Part shown: one piece after another, positions 17,977 to 28,300 of the stretch
How positions within the stretch are numbered: position 1 is the first letter of the stretch
Layout: each line of letters opens with the position of its first letter
Source: Paramagnetospirillum marisnigri
GTDB taxonomy: Bacteria > Pseudomonadota > Alphaproteobacteria > Rhodospirillales > Magnetospirillaceae
Assembly: GCF_001650715.1 (NCBI RefSeq)
Contig: NZ_LWQT01000028.1
Coordinates: 87,055-151,054, forward strand
Direction: 5' to 3'
DNA length: 64,000 nt
Translations under genes and position numbers: made by a program
Notes under the pieces: generated by a model
Seen by the model: the letters and a program-made list of their open reading frames with translations, nothing else
Database searches by the model: none
Told to the model about the DNA's origin: nothing

Positions 17977-20221
17977 TCCGGAAGCAGAAGCTGCGACCAT
18001 TGTTGCCAGGGCGCAGGAATTGGTCGGGCAGGGGCAGTGGGCCGATGCCGAAAGCCTGCTGCGAAGCGCCTCGGAGGGGCGGCCTTCCGATGTGCGTCTG
18101 GCCTTCGAACTGGGTGCGCTGCAGCATGAAGCCGACAAGCGGACCGATGCCGAACTGGCCTATGGCCGGGCTCTGGCCGCCGATCCTCTCCATCCTGGGG
18201 CCATGCTCAACTTGGCATCCCTTCTGGTTGACAGCGGACGTCACCAGGAGGCGGAGCGGATATTGACTCCGGCCCTGACCCGGCCGACCAAGGCACTTTC
18301 GGCTGCCATGGAGCTTCTCTTGGCGCTGAGGTCGCAATATGGCGGTGATCTCTTGCCGGTATGGGCTGCGCTCGCCGACACCGATCCGAGTCGCAGTGAC
18401 GCCTGGACACAACTGGCCGCGGCGGCGCGCGGCCACCGTCCAGACGAGGCGCTGCGCTGCTTCATCAATGCCGTGGCGGCAGCCCCCTATGATTGCCAGA
18501 TGCACTGCAACCTGGGTATTGGCTACATGGACCTGGGAAGACTGGCGGAGGCCACCGACGCCTTTGTCAACGCCCTGGCGCTTGATCCCGAGAATGCCGA
18601 TGCCCTCGGCAAATTGGCCATGGCCCTGGACGCTGCCAACACCAGCCAGAATCTTGATCGGGTCCAGCAGTGCATTGGCCTGTACCTGCGCGCACTAGAA
18701 CTGGAGCCCGACTCGACCACCACCCTGTTTAATCTGGCCAGTGCCTATAAGCGGGGTGGCATGATCGAGGAGGCTCGCGATTGCTGCCGTCGCGCCGAGG
18801 CGATTGAAGGCCCCAGCGGCTACGGACTGAGGGCGCTGATGCTGGCCCCGCGGGTTTATCCGTCTGTCCAGGCCATGCTTGAATACCGCGGAAATCTCGA
18901 GGACGGTCTGGATCGTCTTCGGGCCGAGGGTGTGGTCATTCGCGATCCCTTGGCCACGGTGGGTGAAACCGGCTTTGGACTGGGCTATCACAACTTCAAT
19001 GACGTGGAGATTCAGCAGCATCTCGCTCGGTTCTATCTCGATTCAGTTCCTGGCCTTGATGCGGTGGCGCCCCATTGCGCCCGGCCGCGTCGGCGCGGGA
19101 AGGGGCAGAAAATCCGGCTGGGTGTCGTCGGCTCCTATCTGCATAACCGCACCCTGGACAATCTAAACGAAGGCCTGATCCGCAACCTGTCCCGCGACCG
19201 TTTCGAACTGGTGTTCTTCCGGCCGGGTGGTGTCGCTGACTCTCGCTCCGACGCCATGGATCAGTTGGCGGACAAGGTGCGTTACCTGTCCAATAACCTT
19301 GACGGCGCCCGCCAAGCAGTGATGGAAGAAGAACTGGACGCCTTGTTCTATTTCGAGATCGGCATGGTGGGGCTGACCTATTTCCTGGCCTTCTCGCGAC
19401 TGGCGCCGGTGCAGTGCGTCACCTGGGGCCATCCCGACACCACCGGCATCCCCAACATGGACTATTTCCTGTCCTCCAGCTTGCTGGAGCCGGACGGCGC
19501 CGAGGCCCATTACAGCGAGACCCTGATCCGGCTGGCCCATCTGCCCACCTGCTATCCCCGCCCGCCGGTGGACGAGGCCCCGGGCGATCGCACCCGGCTG
19601 GGACTGCCCGATGACGCACACATCTATGTCTGCCCGCAGAACCTGATGAAGTTCCATCCCGATTTCGACGTGGCGGTGGCGCGCATCCTGACGCAGGACC
19701 CCGATGGCTGGCTGTACATCACCACTTCGGCCATGGAAGCCTGGCGACCGGCCCTGCAGCTGCGCCTGGCCAAGGCTTGCGGCGAGGCGGTGGCGCAACG
19801 CATCGTCTTCTTGCCCCAGATGTCACGGCTGGATTTCATGAGTCTGCTGAAGGTGGCCGATGTCAACCTGGACCCCTTCCATTTCAGCGGCGGCAATTCC
19901 ACCCACGAGGCGCTGGCCCTGGGCTCGCCGGTGGTGACCCTTCCGGGTGACTACATGCGCGGTCGAGTGTCGTTGGGCCTGTACCGCCGCATGGGATTCG
20001 AGGATCTGGTCGCCCGTGACGTGGACGATTACGTGGACAAGGCCTTGCGACTGGCCCGCGACGCCGACTGGCGAGAGTCGGTTCGCGCTACCATCCGCGA
20101 GCGTTCCGTCATTCTGTTCGACAATGTCGCCATGGTGCGCGAGTTCGAGGACTTCATCGCGGCGGCGGTGGACGCCGCGCAACGGGGGGAGACCCTGACG
20201 GCATGGACGCCAGCGAATTGA
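17954..20221 (+). CDS. Divergent TPR / SPINDLY-like glycosyltransferase
   Basis: A 755-residue protein overlapping its upstream neighbour by 23 bases. TPR-like helices run to about residue 370. The catalytic part starts near 385 but is unlike the neighbours: LGVVGSYLHNRTLDN instead of GYVSPDFxxH, then FSRLAPVQCVTWGHPDTTG. CPQNLMKFHPDFD keeps the Lys, and DPFHFSGGNSTHEALALG is the donor loop. This pattern is closer to the separate SPINDLY/HMW1C-like branch of GT41 than to the R-class neighbours. The W-G-H-P element resembles the C-G-H-P of the HMW1C-like gene in this window. It likely has a different donor or acceptor. Confidence 0.8.
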   Translation: MAWKLASDPEAEAATIVARAQELVGQGQWADAESLLRSASEGRPSDVRLAFELGALQHEADKRTDAELAYGRALAADPLHPGAMLNLASLLVDSGRHQEAERILTPALTRPTKALSAAMELLLALRSQYGGDLLPVWAALADTDPSRSDAWTQLAAAARGHRPDEALRCFINAVAAAPYDCQMHCNLGIGYMDLGRLAEATDAFVNALALDPENADALGKLAMALDAANTSQNLDRVQQCIGLYLRALELEPDSTTTLFNLASAYKRGGMIEEARDCCRRAEAIEGPSGYGLRALMLAPRVYPSVQAMLEYRGNLEDGLDRLRAEGVVIRDPLATVGETGFGLGYHNFNDVEIQQHLARFYLDSVPGLDAVAPHCARPRRRGKGQKIRLGVVGSYLHNRTLDNLNEGLIRNLSRDRFELVFFRPGGVADSRSDAMDQLADKVRYLSNNLDGARQAVMEEELDALFYFEIGMVGLTYFLAFSRLAPVQCVTWGHPDTTGIPNMDYFLSSSLLEPDGAEAHYSETLIRLAHLPTCYPRPPVDEAPGDRTRLGLPDDAHIYVCPQNLMKFHPDFDVAVARILTQDPDGWLYITTSAMEAWRPALQLRLAKACGEAVAQRIVFLPQMSRLDFMSLLKVADVNLDPFHFSGGNSTHEALALGSPVVTLPGDYMRGRVSLGLYRRMGFEDLVARDVDDYVDKALRLARDADWRESVRATIRERSVILFDNVAMVREFEDFIAAAVDAAQRGETLTAWTPAN

Positions 20222-22155
20222 GGGGACGCGAAGCGGCTATGGCGGCCCATGGAGCTGGCCGTCTCGCCGAGGCGGAGGCCATCTATCGCCGTCTGCTGCA
20301 AAAGTGGCCGGAGGATGCCGAGCTGCTGCACCTGATGGGGGTCTGTCTCCACCAGAGGGGGTGGCACGCCGATGGGTTGGTCCTGATCGAACGGGCGGTG
20401 GCGGCCGCGCCCGGATCCCTGCCTTATGGCGTCAATCGCGCACAGGTGCTGCGGGCGCTGGGGCGGCTTAGCGATGCCGAGACGGAACTACGTCGGGTAC
20501 TCCGTCTAGATGGCGGCGATGTCATCGCCCTGGCCAATCTAGGCAGCCTGCTAATGGAGACAGGTGGCATCGTCGAGGCCGAGTCCCTATTGCGACGGGC
20601 CATAACCGCCGATCCCTGGTTCGTGCCCGCCCGGGCGGCCCTGTCGAAGTTGTTGGTGGATGCTGACGCCTGGGACGACGTCTTGGAGGTTACAGCCATG
20701 TCCGATGGTGGCATCGCCAGCGATACGACTGTCCTGGTGAATCGGGCCTCGGCGCTGGGCCGCCTCGGCCGCAGGCTGGAGGCGGTGGAAACCCTGGATG
20801 CGGCCGATCCAGCGTCGGCGGCGGTGCATAACAACCTGGGCAATTTGCTCCGCGACCTTGGGAATTGGCCGTCGGCGCAAGCGCATTACCGGAGGGCGCT
20901 GGAGTTGGAGCCTGGTCTGTTCGTGGCGCACAGCAATGTGATGTTCACCATGCTGTTCGACCCTGCGACAACCGGTGGGGCAATGCTGGCCGAGGGGCGT
21001 CGCTGGGAGGCGACGAGGGCCTTGGCGCTGGGCGCGCGGCCCTTGGCGCGGGACCCGGACAAGCGGCTGCGTCTGGGTTATGTCTCGCCGGACTTCAAGG
21101 AACACGCGGTTGCTTATTTCAGCGAGCCGCTGCTGCGGGGCCATGACCGTTCTGCGGTGGAGGTGATCTGCTATTCCGGGACGGCGCGTCCCGACAAGAC
21201 GACGGAACGGCTTCGGTCGTTGGCCGATGGCTGGGTGGATATTCACCGCATGGGGGACCGGACCCTGGCGGAGCGCATCCGCGCCGATGGCATCGATATC
21301 CTGATCGATCTGGCCGGACATACCCAGGGCAACCGGCTTCTGGCCATGTCCGAGCGCCCGGCGCCGGTGCAGGTGTCGGCGGTTTTGGGCTATGGCGGCA
21401 GCACCGGTTTGTCGTGGATGGACTGGGTTCTGACCGATGGGGTCCTGACGCCGCCGGGCTTCGAGGACCAGTTCAGCGAGCGGGTGATGCGGCTAGAGGG
21501 GAGCTTCGGTGCCTTCCTGCCGCGTACCGACTGGCCCGAGGTTGCGCCTGCGCCGACCGGGCCGCCGGTTCTGGGCTGCTTTTCCGACCCGTCGCGGGTG
21601 GATGGCGCCCAGGTGGAGCTGTGGCGCTCGGTATTGGACGCGGTGCCGGGGTCGCGGCTGCTGTTCAAGCACGGAACCTATGACGACCCCAAGATGGCGG
21701 CCTATTGGCGGGGCCTGTTCGGCCTGGTGGCGGATCGGGCGGATTTCGAGGGCGTCAAGGGCGGCTGGGGGGCGCATATGGGGGTCTATGGCCGGGTGAG
21801 GCTTGTGCTGGACACCTGGCCGGTGAGTGGCGCGACCTCGGCGTTGATCCCGCTCTGGATGGGAGTGCCGGTGGTGACGCTGTCTGGGGGGCATGCGGGC
21901 CAACGATTCGGGACCGCGGTGGTGACAGCCGCGGGCCTGCCGGAACTGTCGGCGGCAACCCCCCGGGACTATGTGCGCTTGGTGGCCGAACTGGCGAATG
22001 ACCGGGAGCGGCTGGCGGAGTTGCGGCGCAGCCTGCGCGACCGGCTGCGGGAATCGCCATTGCTGGACGGGCCGGGCCATGCACGGGCGGTGGAAAAGGC
22101 CTTGCGGACCATCTGGCGCGATGCCTGTGCCAATACCGGTGGAGACCGGAAATGA
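20203..22155 (+). CDS. TPR repeat / GT41 glycosyltransferase (R class), chimeric with the gene at 13706
   Basis: A 650-residue protein, start 19 bases inside the previous gene. Residues 1-220 are its own TPRs (GRLSDAETELRRVLRLDGGD). Residues 221-650 are identical to the C-terminal 430 residues of the gene at 13706. GT41 begins near 286 (RLGYVSPDFKEHAVAYF), with Arg at the OGT Lys place and the IPLWMG donor loop. The join falls inside a TPR (NNLGNLLRDLGNW), where the two genes already resembled each other. That is what homologous recombination would produce. The stop is ATGA-coupled to the next gene. Confidence 0.88.
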   Translation: MDASELRGREAAMAAHGAGRLAEAEAIYRRLLQKWPEDAELLHLMGVCLHQRGWHADGLVLIERAVAAAPGSLPYGVNRAQVLRALGRLSDAETELRRVLRLDGGDVIALANLGSLLMETGGIVEAESLLRRAITADPWFVPARAALSKLLVDADAWDDVLEVTAMSDGGIASDTTVLVNRASALGRLGRRLEAVETLDAADPASAAVHNNLGNLLRDLGNWPSAQAHYRRALELEPGLFVAHSNVMFTMLFDPATTGGAMLAEGRRWEATRALALGARPLARDPDKRLRLGYVSPDFKEHAVAYFSEPLLRGHDRSAVEVICYSGTARPDKTTERLRSLADGWVDIHRMGDRTLAERIRADGIDILIDLAGHTQGNRLLAMSERPAPVQVSAVLGYGGSTGLSWMDWVLTDGVLTPPGFEDQFSERVMRLEGSFGAFLPRTDWPEVAPAPTGPPVLGCFSDPSRVDGAQVELWRSVLDAVPGSRLLFKHGTYDDPKMAAYWRGLFGLVADRADFEGVKGGWGAHMGVYGRVRLVLDTWPVSGATSALIPLWMGVPVVTLSGGHAGQRFGTAVVTAAGLPELSAATPRDYVRLVAELANDRERLAELRRSLRDRLRESPLLDGPGHARAVEKALRTIWRDACANTGGDRK

Positions 22156-22158
22156 GTG
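20864..22158 (+). repeat. 1.3-kb direct repeat, copy 2
   Basis: Same orientation as the copy at 14481-15775, offset 6383 bases. The two visible differences are at 22077 and 22083. Divergence begins sharply on both sides, with only weak similarity upstream in the shared TPR. Confidence 0.92.
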
Positions 22159-24242
22159 ATCTCGAGTCCTGGCTGGGTGACGCTTTCGCTGCTTTGGGCG
22201 GGGGAGAGCCCGAGGCATTAATCGCGGCATATAGTGATCAGTTGAGCCAGGGGATGGCTCCCGCCAATTGCCCGATCAATCTGGGGATCGCCTATCTGGC
22301 GGCCGGGCAGGACGCTGCCGCCCTGGGCGTCCTGGAGAATGTCGCCCGCGCCCTGGATACGGACGTGGTCCTGTGGCTGGCCCTGGCCTTAGCCCGCCGC
22401 CGAACCGGCGAAGCCCGGGGGGCCGCCAGCGCGGTCTGGTCCGCCTTTGTCCTGGTTCCCGATGATCCCGACGTGGCGCATCTGCTGCTGGGGGAACTGA
22501 GCCTGTTGTTGTGGGGAGCGCGGGCCGCCATGGCGGACGGGCAGATCGACCGGGCGGAAGCGCTTCTGGATCACATCTTGCTGCTTAATCCTGCGGATGC
22601 TGCGGCCATGCACGACTACGGGGTCGTGGCCTATCGCCGTGGGAACCTTGAATGTGCCGTCGAACTGTTCGAGCGGGCCCTGGCCCGACGTCAAACTGCA
22701 TCAGGGCTATGCAATCTGGGGGCCGCGCTTGCCGATCTGGGGCGGCGTGCCGCAGCCTTGGCCGCCTATCGTCGGTGCATGGAAGCATTTCCCACCCATG
22801 CTCCCGCTTACTACAATGCCGCTTGCGCCCTGGCTGAACTGGGGCGGCTGGACGAGGCGGAATCCTCCTATCGTCGGGCCCTCGAGGTCAATCCCGACTA
22901 CGCCGACGCCTGCAACAATCTCGGCCATATCGTCGCCGACCTGGGACGTCCGGCGGAAGCCGTGGCTTTCTTCCGTCGAGCGGTGGAAATCCATCCCGGC
23001 TATGCGAAGGCAAACAGCAATCTGCTGTTCAACCTGTACTACCTGCCCGAGGTTTCGGGGGAGGAGATCGCGGAGGAAAGCCGCAAATGGGGCGAACGGC
23101 ATGCCCCGTTGGCCGTTGTTCCTCCGCGTCACGCCAATGATCGCGATCCCGAGCGGATGCTCCGGGTCGGGTATCTGTCGCCCGATCTTCGCGATCACGC
23201 CGCCAACTATTTCCTGGAACCAGTTCTGGAGGGGCACGACAGAAATCGATACGCGGTATTCTGCTACGCGCTGGGAGGCATACGCGACGCGGTCAGCGAG
23301 CGCCTTCGCGGGCTGGACCTGACGTGGCGGGAGGTCGAGCATTTGGATGATGCCGCCCTGGCTGAGCAGATCCGGATCGATGGCATCGACATCCTGGTGG
23401 ATTGCGCCGGGCATTCCCGGGGCAATCGTCTGTCCATGTTCTCGCTGGAGCCGGCGCCCGTGCAACTGGGCAACCATCTCGGGATGGCCGGAACCCTGGG
23501 GGTGCCCGCCATCCGCCATTTCATTACAGACCGTCACATTGCTCCGGAGGGCACCGACGCCTTCTTCACCGAGTCGGTGGTGCGGCTACCCGGGCCATTC
23601 ATGCCGTTTCGTGCCCGTGCCGACTGGCCAGAGGTTCCCCCGCGCGAGGACGGGCCACCAGTGTTTGCCTGTTTTGCCGAGCCTTTGCGGTATTCGGCAC
23701 CAGTGCTGGCGGCCTGGGGGAGGATGTTGGATGCGGTTCCCGGTTCGCGGTTGCTGCTCAAGCACCCCCGCTTCGGTAACCGCCAGGCTTTGGCACATTA
23801 TCGACGGAGCCTTGCGTCGCTGGGGAAGCGCGTGGACTTCGAGGATGTGGGGGGCGGATGGAACCTGCACTGGCCGGTCTATGGCCGGGTGTCGGTGATC
23901 CTGGACAGCTTTCCGGTGACCGGGGCGACATCCACCGTGATTCCCTTGTGGATGGGGGTGCCGGTGGTGTCATTGGCCGGGCACCATCCCGGGCAGCGCT
24001 TCGGTGTGTCCATGTTGTCAAACGCTAATCTTTCCGAGCTGGTGGCGACCACCATGGATGACTATGTCAGAATCGCCGTCGAGTTGGCTTCCAATCGAGC
24101 TAAACTTCAGCGCTATCGGAAGACTCTTAGACAAATTCTGTCTTGCAGTCCTTTGATGGATGAGCCGGGTGGGGTGGCAAATCTTGAACTGGCCTATCGG
24201 AGCCTATGGCAGCGGTGGTGCGGCACACGGAAAGATTCATGA
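22152..24242 (+). CDS. TPR repeat / GT41 glycosyltransferase (R class)
   Basis: A 696-residue protein, last of the uninterrupted GT41 run and ATGA-coupled to the previous gene. The first 150 residues are a looser helical region, and clear TPRs follow to about 310. GT41 from about 333 has RVGYLSPDLRDHAANYF, DCAGHSRGNRL and EPAPVQLGN. AEPLRYSAPV has Arg at the OGT Lys place. VGGGWNLHWPVYGRV then ATSTVIPLWMGVP are R-class marks, though NLHW is more diverged than in its sisters. A perfect 12-base palindrome (24242-24253) begins at the last base of the stop codon. Confidence 0.87.
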   Translation: MSDLESWLGDAFAALGGGEPEALIAAYSDQLSQGMAPANCPINLGIAYLAAGQDAAALGVLENVARALDTDVVLWLALALARRRTGEARGAASAVWSAFVLVPDDPDVAHLLLGELSLLLWGARAAMADGQIDRAEALLDHILLLNPADAAAMHDYGVVAYRRGNLECAVELFERALARRQTASGLCNLGAALADLGRRAAALAAYRRCMEAFPTHAPAYYNAACALAELGRLDEAESSYRRALEVNPDYADACNNLGHIVADLGRPAEAVAFFRRAVEIHPGYAKANSNLLFNLYYLPEVSGEEIAEESRKWGERHAPLAVVPPRHANDRDPERMLRVGYLSPDLRDHAANYFLEPVLEGHDRNRYAVFCYALGGIRDAVSERLRGLDLTWREVEHLDDAALAEQIRIDGIDILVDCAGHSRGNRLSMFSLEPAPVQLGNHLGMAGTLGVPAIRHFITDRHIAPEGTDAFFTESVVRLPGPFMPFRARADWPEVPPREDGPPVFACFAEPLRYSAPVLAAWGRMLDAVPGSRLLLKHPRFGNRQALAHYRRSLASLGKRVDFEDVGGGWNLHWPVYGRVSVILDSFPVTGATSTVIPLWMGVPVVSLAGHHPGQRFGVSMLSNANLSELVATTMDDYVRIAVELASNRAKLQRYRKTLRQILSCSPLMDEPGGVANLELAYRSLWQRWCGTRKDS

Positions 24243-24260
24243 TCCGGCCGGATTCGACTC

Positions 24261-24290
24261 TTGACGGTGGTGGTGGCGGTGCCGGATGAT
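24261..24290 (+). promoter_or_regulatory. Possible sigma-70 promoter
   Basis: TTGACG (24261-24266), an 18-base spacer and GATGAT (24285-24290) lie 27 bases before the lipoprotein ATG. The match is moderate. It would separate the adhesin side from the GT41 run. Confidence 0.3.
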
Positions 24291-24317
24291 TGGGCCCTTT
24301 CCTGGTACGAGGTGAGC

Positions 24318-25148
24318 ATGAGGTCCAGCGCCAAAGCGCTTGTCACGGTGGTATTGGCCGCGTTGTCCGGTTGCAGTTCCGTGGAGGATCGCAACGGTTT
24401 GGCCGATTCCATCGGCGCAAGGGCGGGCATGGCGCGAACCGTGGTCGCCGCCGAGCGATTCAACCTGCTCGCCTATATCCGTGCCCAGTCGCCCGGCCAA
24501 TCGCTGACCGTGTATTTCGAAGGTGACGGCAAGGGCTGGGTCGGCGGACGGCCGCCCATCAATCCTACGCCCACCGATCCCCTGGCACTGCGTCTGGCGG
24601 CCCAGGATGGTTCCGGCAACGTGGCCTATGTGGCCCGGCCGTGCCAGTTCGTGGATCTGGACCGCGAGGCCCGCTGCGACGAGTCCTATTGGACCGGGCG
24701 GCGCTACGCTCCCGAGGTCGTCGACGCCATGAATCGGGCGGTGGACCACCTCAAGGCCCGCTCGCGCGCTTCCGCAGTCGATCTGGTGGGCTATTCCGGC
24801 GGCGGTGCCATCGCCGTGCTGGTGGCCAGCCGCCGTACCGACGTCGCCAGCATCCGTACCGTGGCGGGCAATCTGGATCATGTGGCCCTGCATGCCAATC
24901 ATGGTGTGTCGCAGATGCCCCAGTCCCTCAATGCAATCGACGTGGCTCCGGCCCTGGCGCGGGTGCCGCAAGTCCATTACAGCGGTGGCCGTGATCCATG
25001 GGTGCCGCCCTTCGTCGCGTCCCGCTACGCCGTGCGGGCAGGGGCGGATTCTTGCGTCAAATCCGAAACCTTTTCCGGCGCCACCCATACCGAAGGTTGG
25101 GTCGAGCAATGGAGGATGGTGGTTAAGGATCGTCCCCGATGCCCCTGA
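24318..25148 (+). CDS. Lipoprotein alpha/beta-hydrolase
   Basis: A 276-residue protein. The ATG at 24318 follows a GAGGTG ribosome site and opens a signal peptide ending in the lipobox LSGC. GYSGGG (about residue 158) is the nucleophile elbow of a serine alpha/beta-hydrolase. The late ATHTEGW would give the catalytic His, and a late Asp lies in GGRDPWVPP. It should act in the periplasm or at the outer membrane as an esterase, lipase or deacetylase. Substrate is not evident. It lies directly upstream of the giant autotransporter, same strand, 188 bases apart, so a role in glycan or adhesin processing is possible but unproven. Confidence 0.8.
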   Translation: MRSSAKALVTVVLAALSGCSSVEDRNGLADSIGARAGMARTVVAAERFNLLAYIRAQSPGQSLTVYFEGDGKGWVGGRPPINPTPTDPLALRLAAQDGSGNVAYVARPCQFVDLDREARCDESYWTGRRYAPEVVDAMNRAVDHLKARSRASAVDLVGYSGGGAIAVLVASRRTDVASIRTVAGNLDHVALHANHGVSQMPQSLNAIDVAPALARVPQVHYSGGRDPWVPPFVASRYAVRAGADSCVKSETFSGATHTEGWVEQWRMVVKDRPRCP

Positions 25149-25336
25149 TATTGCGAAGATATGACCCTGGAGGCTCGGAGTGTGGCGGATCGGCAACACA
25201 TGGCGCATTGCGGCGCATTTTTGTAAAAAACCGCTCGCCATCTGGTGCTCGTCCTGGTAGATGAGCTGTAATCAGTTTTGTTGGTACCTTTGCGCGCTCT
25301 GGCGCCATAACGGAATTTTCAAGGGGAGTTTGAGAG

Positions 25337-28300
25337 ATGAAGGCCAGTTGGATGAGCGTTCTGGGGCGCAAGGAAGCCCTGCTGTTTGGTGTTTCGGCGG
25401 TCGCCCTGTTCGCATCCAAGCCGGCAGCGGCGGATCAGACGGTCAACGGCAGCGATGTGGCTGGTGGTGCGAACGAAGCTGGGTCGATCACATTCTCGAC
25501 CGATCATTCGTTCACCATGGCCGATACCTTCACCATCGCCGGTAACGTTGACAACGGTTCCGGAGCAGACGGCACCGGTTACCTGGTGTTCGACGGCAAC
25601 AGCACCGTTGGTGGCGCTATCGGCACCACCAATTCGCTGAATACCGTTTCGGCGGGTGCCAACAACGCCGAGGTTCAGTTCGACGGCAATATCAACGCCA
25701 TCAACACCAACTTCTCCTCCGATGGCACGATCTCGCTGAGCAGCGGCGTCACCGTCAGCGGCAATGTCGACAACACCTCCGGCACCGCTTCGCGCGGCGA
25801 CCTGACCTTCGCGGGCTCGGGCACCATCGGCGGCGCCATCGGCACCTCCGCTTCCCTGGCCACCGTCTCGGCCGGCGCCAACAACTCGGAAGTTCAGTTT
25901 GACGGAAACGTCAACGCCGGTGAGCTGGCCTTCTCGTCCGACGGCACCGTGACCATCGGCGCGTCGGCTACCCTGTCGGGCAATATCGACAATCTGTCGG
26001 GTACCGCCTCGCGCGGCGATGTGGTCTTCGCGGGTGACAGCACCATCGCCGGTGCCATCGGCACCACCGCCACCCTGGCCACCGTCTCGGCGGGCGCCAA
26101 CAACAGCACGGTTCAGTTCGATGGCAACATCAACGCCGGTGAGCTGGCCCTGTCCTCCGATGGGTCGATCATCCTGAGCGATGCCGCCACCCTGACCGGC
26201 AACATCGACAACATCTCCGGGACCGCCTCGTCCGGTGCCGTGACCTTCGCGGGCAACAGCACCGTCGGCGGCGCCATCGGCACCACCAACACCCTGGCCA
26301 CCGTCTCGGCGGGCGCCAACAATGCCGAGGTCCAGTTCGGCGGCAATGTCAACGCCGGTGAGCTGCAGCTGTCCTCGGATGGTACCGTCAGCATCGCTGA
26401 TGCCGCGACCATCAGCGGCAACGTCGACAACCTGTCGGGCACCGCGTCCAGGGGTGACCTGAACTTTGCCGGCAACAGCACCGTCGGCGGCGCCATCGGC
26501 ACCACCAACACCCTGGCCACCGTCTCGGCGGGCGCCAACAACGCCGAGGTCCAGTTCAGCGGCAATGTCGGCGCTGGCGAATTGGCCTTCACGTCCGATG
26601 GCACCGTGACCTTCAGCGATGCCGCGACCCTGTCGGGCAACATCGACAACCTGTCGGGTACCGCCTCACGCGGCGATGTGGTTTTCGCGGGCAGCAGCAC
26701 CGTTGGCGGCGCCATCGGCACCACCGCCACCTTGGCCACCGTCTCGGCGGGCGCCAACAACAGCACGGTGCAGTTCGACGGCAACATCAGCGCCGGTGAA
26801 GTGGTCCTGTCCTCCGACGGATCGATCATCCTGAGCGATGCCGCCACCCTGACCGGCAACATCGACAACCTGTCGGGCACCGCCTCGTCCGGCGCCGTGA
26901 CCTTCGCGGGCAGCAGCACGGTCGGCGGCGCCATCGGCACCACCGCCACCGTGGGCACCGTCTCGGCGGGCGCCAACAATTCCGAAGTCCAGTTCAGCGG
27001 CAATGTCAACGCCGGTGAGCTGCAGCTGTCCTCTGATGGCACCGTCAGCCTCTCCGATGCCGCGACCATTAGCGGCAACGTCGACAACACCTCGGGCACC
27101 GCGTCCAAGGGCGACGTGACCTTCGCGGGCAACAGCACGGTCGGCGGCGCCATCGGCACCACCGCCACCCTGGCCACCGTCTCGGCGGGTGCCAACAATG
27201 CCGAGGTCCAGTTCAGCGGCAATGTCGGCGCTGGCGAATTGGCCTTCACGTCCGATGGTACCGTGACCTTCAGCGATGCCGCGACCCTGTCGGGCAATAT
27301 CGACAACCTGTCGGGCACCGCCTCGCGCGGCGATGTGAGCTTCGCGGGCAACAGCACCGTCGGCGGCGCCATCGGCACCACCAACACCCTGGCCACCGTC
27401 TCGGCGGGCGCCAACAATGCCGAGGTCCAGTTCGACGGCAATATCGGCGCCGGTGAGCTGACCTTCTCGTCCGATGGCACCGTGACCATCGGCGCGTCGG
27501 CCACCCTGTCGGGCAATATCGACAACCTGTCGGGTACCGCCTCGCGCGGCGATGTGGTTTTCGCGGGCAGCAGCACCGTTGGCGGCGCCATCGGCACCAC
27601 CGCCACCCTGGCCACCGTCTCGGCCGGTGCCACGACCACCACGGTTCAGTTCGATGGCAACATCAGCGCCGGTGAAGTGGTCCTGTCCTCCGATGGCTCG
27701 ATCATCCTGAGCGATGCCGCCACCCTGACCGGCAACATCGACAACCTGTCGGGCACCGCCTCGTCCGGCGCCGTGACCTTCGCGGGCAACAGCACCGTTG
27801 GCGGCGCCATCGGCACCACCGCCACCGTGGGCACCGTCTCGGCGGGCGCCAACAATGCCGAGGTCCAGTTCAGCGGCAATGTCAACGCCGGTGAGCTGCA
27901 GCTGTCCTCGGATGGCACCGTCAGCCTCTCCGATGCCGCGACCATCAGCGGCAACGTCGACAACACCTCGGGCACCGCGTCCAAGGGCGACGTGACCTTC
28001 GCGGGCAACAGCACCGTCGGTGGCGCCATCGGCACCACCGCCACCCTGGCCACCGTCTCGGCGGGTGCCAACAATGCCGAGGTCCAGTTCAGCGGCAATG
28101 TCGGCGCTGGCGAATTGGCCTTCACGTCCGATGGTACCGTGACCTTCAGCGATGCCGCGACCCTGTCGGGCAACATCGACAACCTGTCGGGTACCGCCTC
28201 GCGCGGCGATGTGAGCTTCGCTGGCAGCAGCACCGTCGGCGGCGCCATCGGCACCACCGCCACCCTGGCTACGGTCTCGGCGGGTGCCAACAACAGCACT

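Noticed and set aside
24242..24253. Perfect 12-base palindrome at the end of the GT41 run
   Set aside because: It has no loop or T-run for a terminator, and a single short palindrome in GC-rich DNA is not strong evidence of a site.
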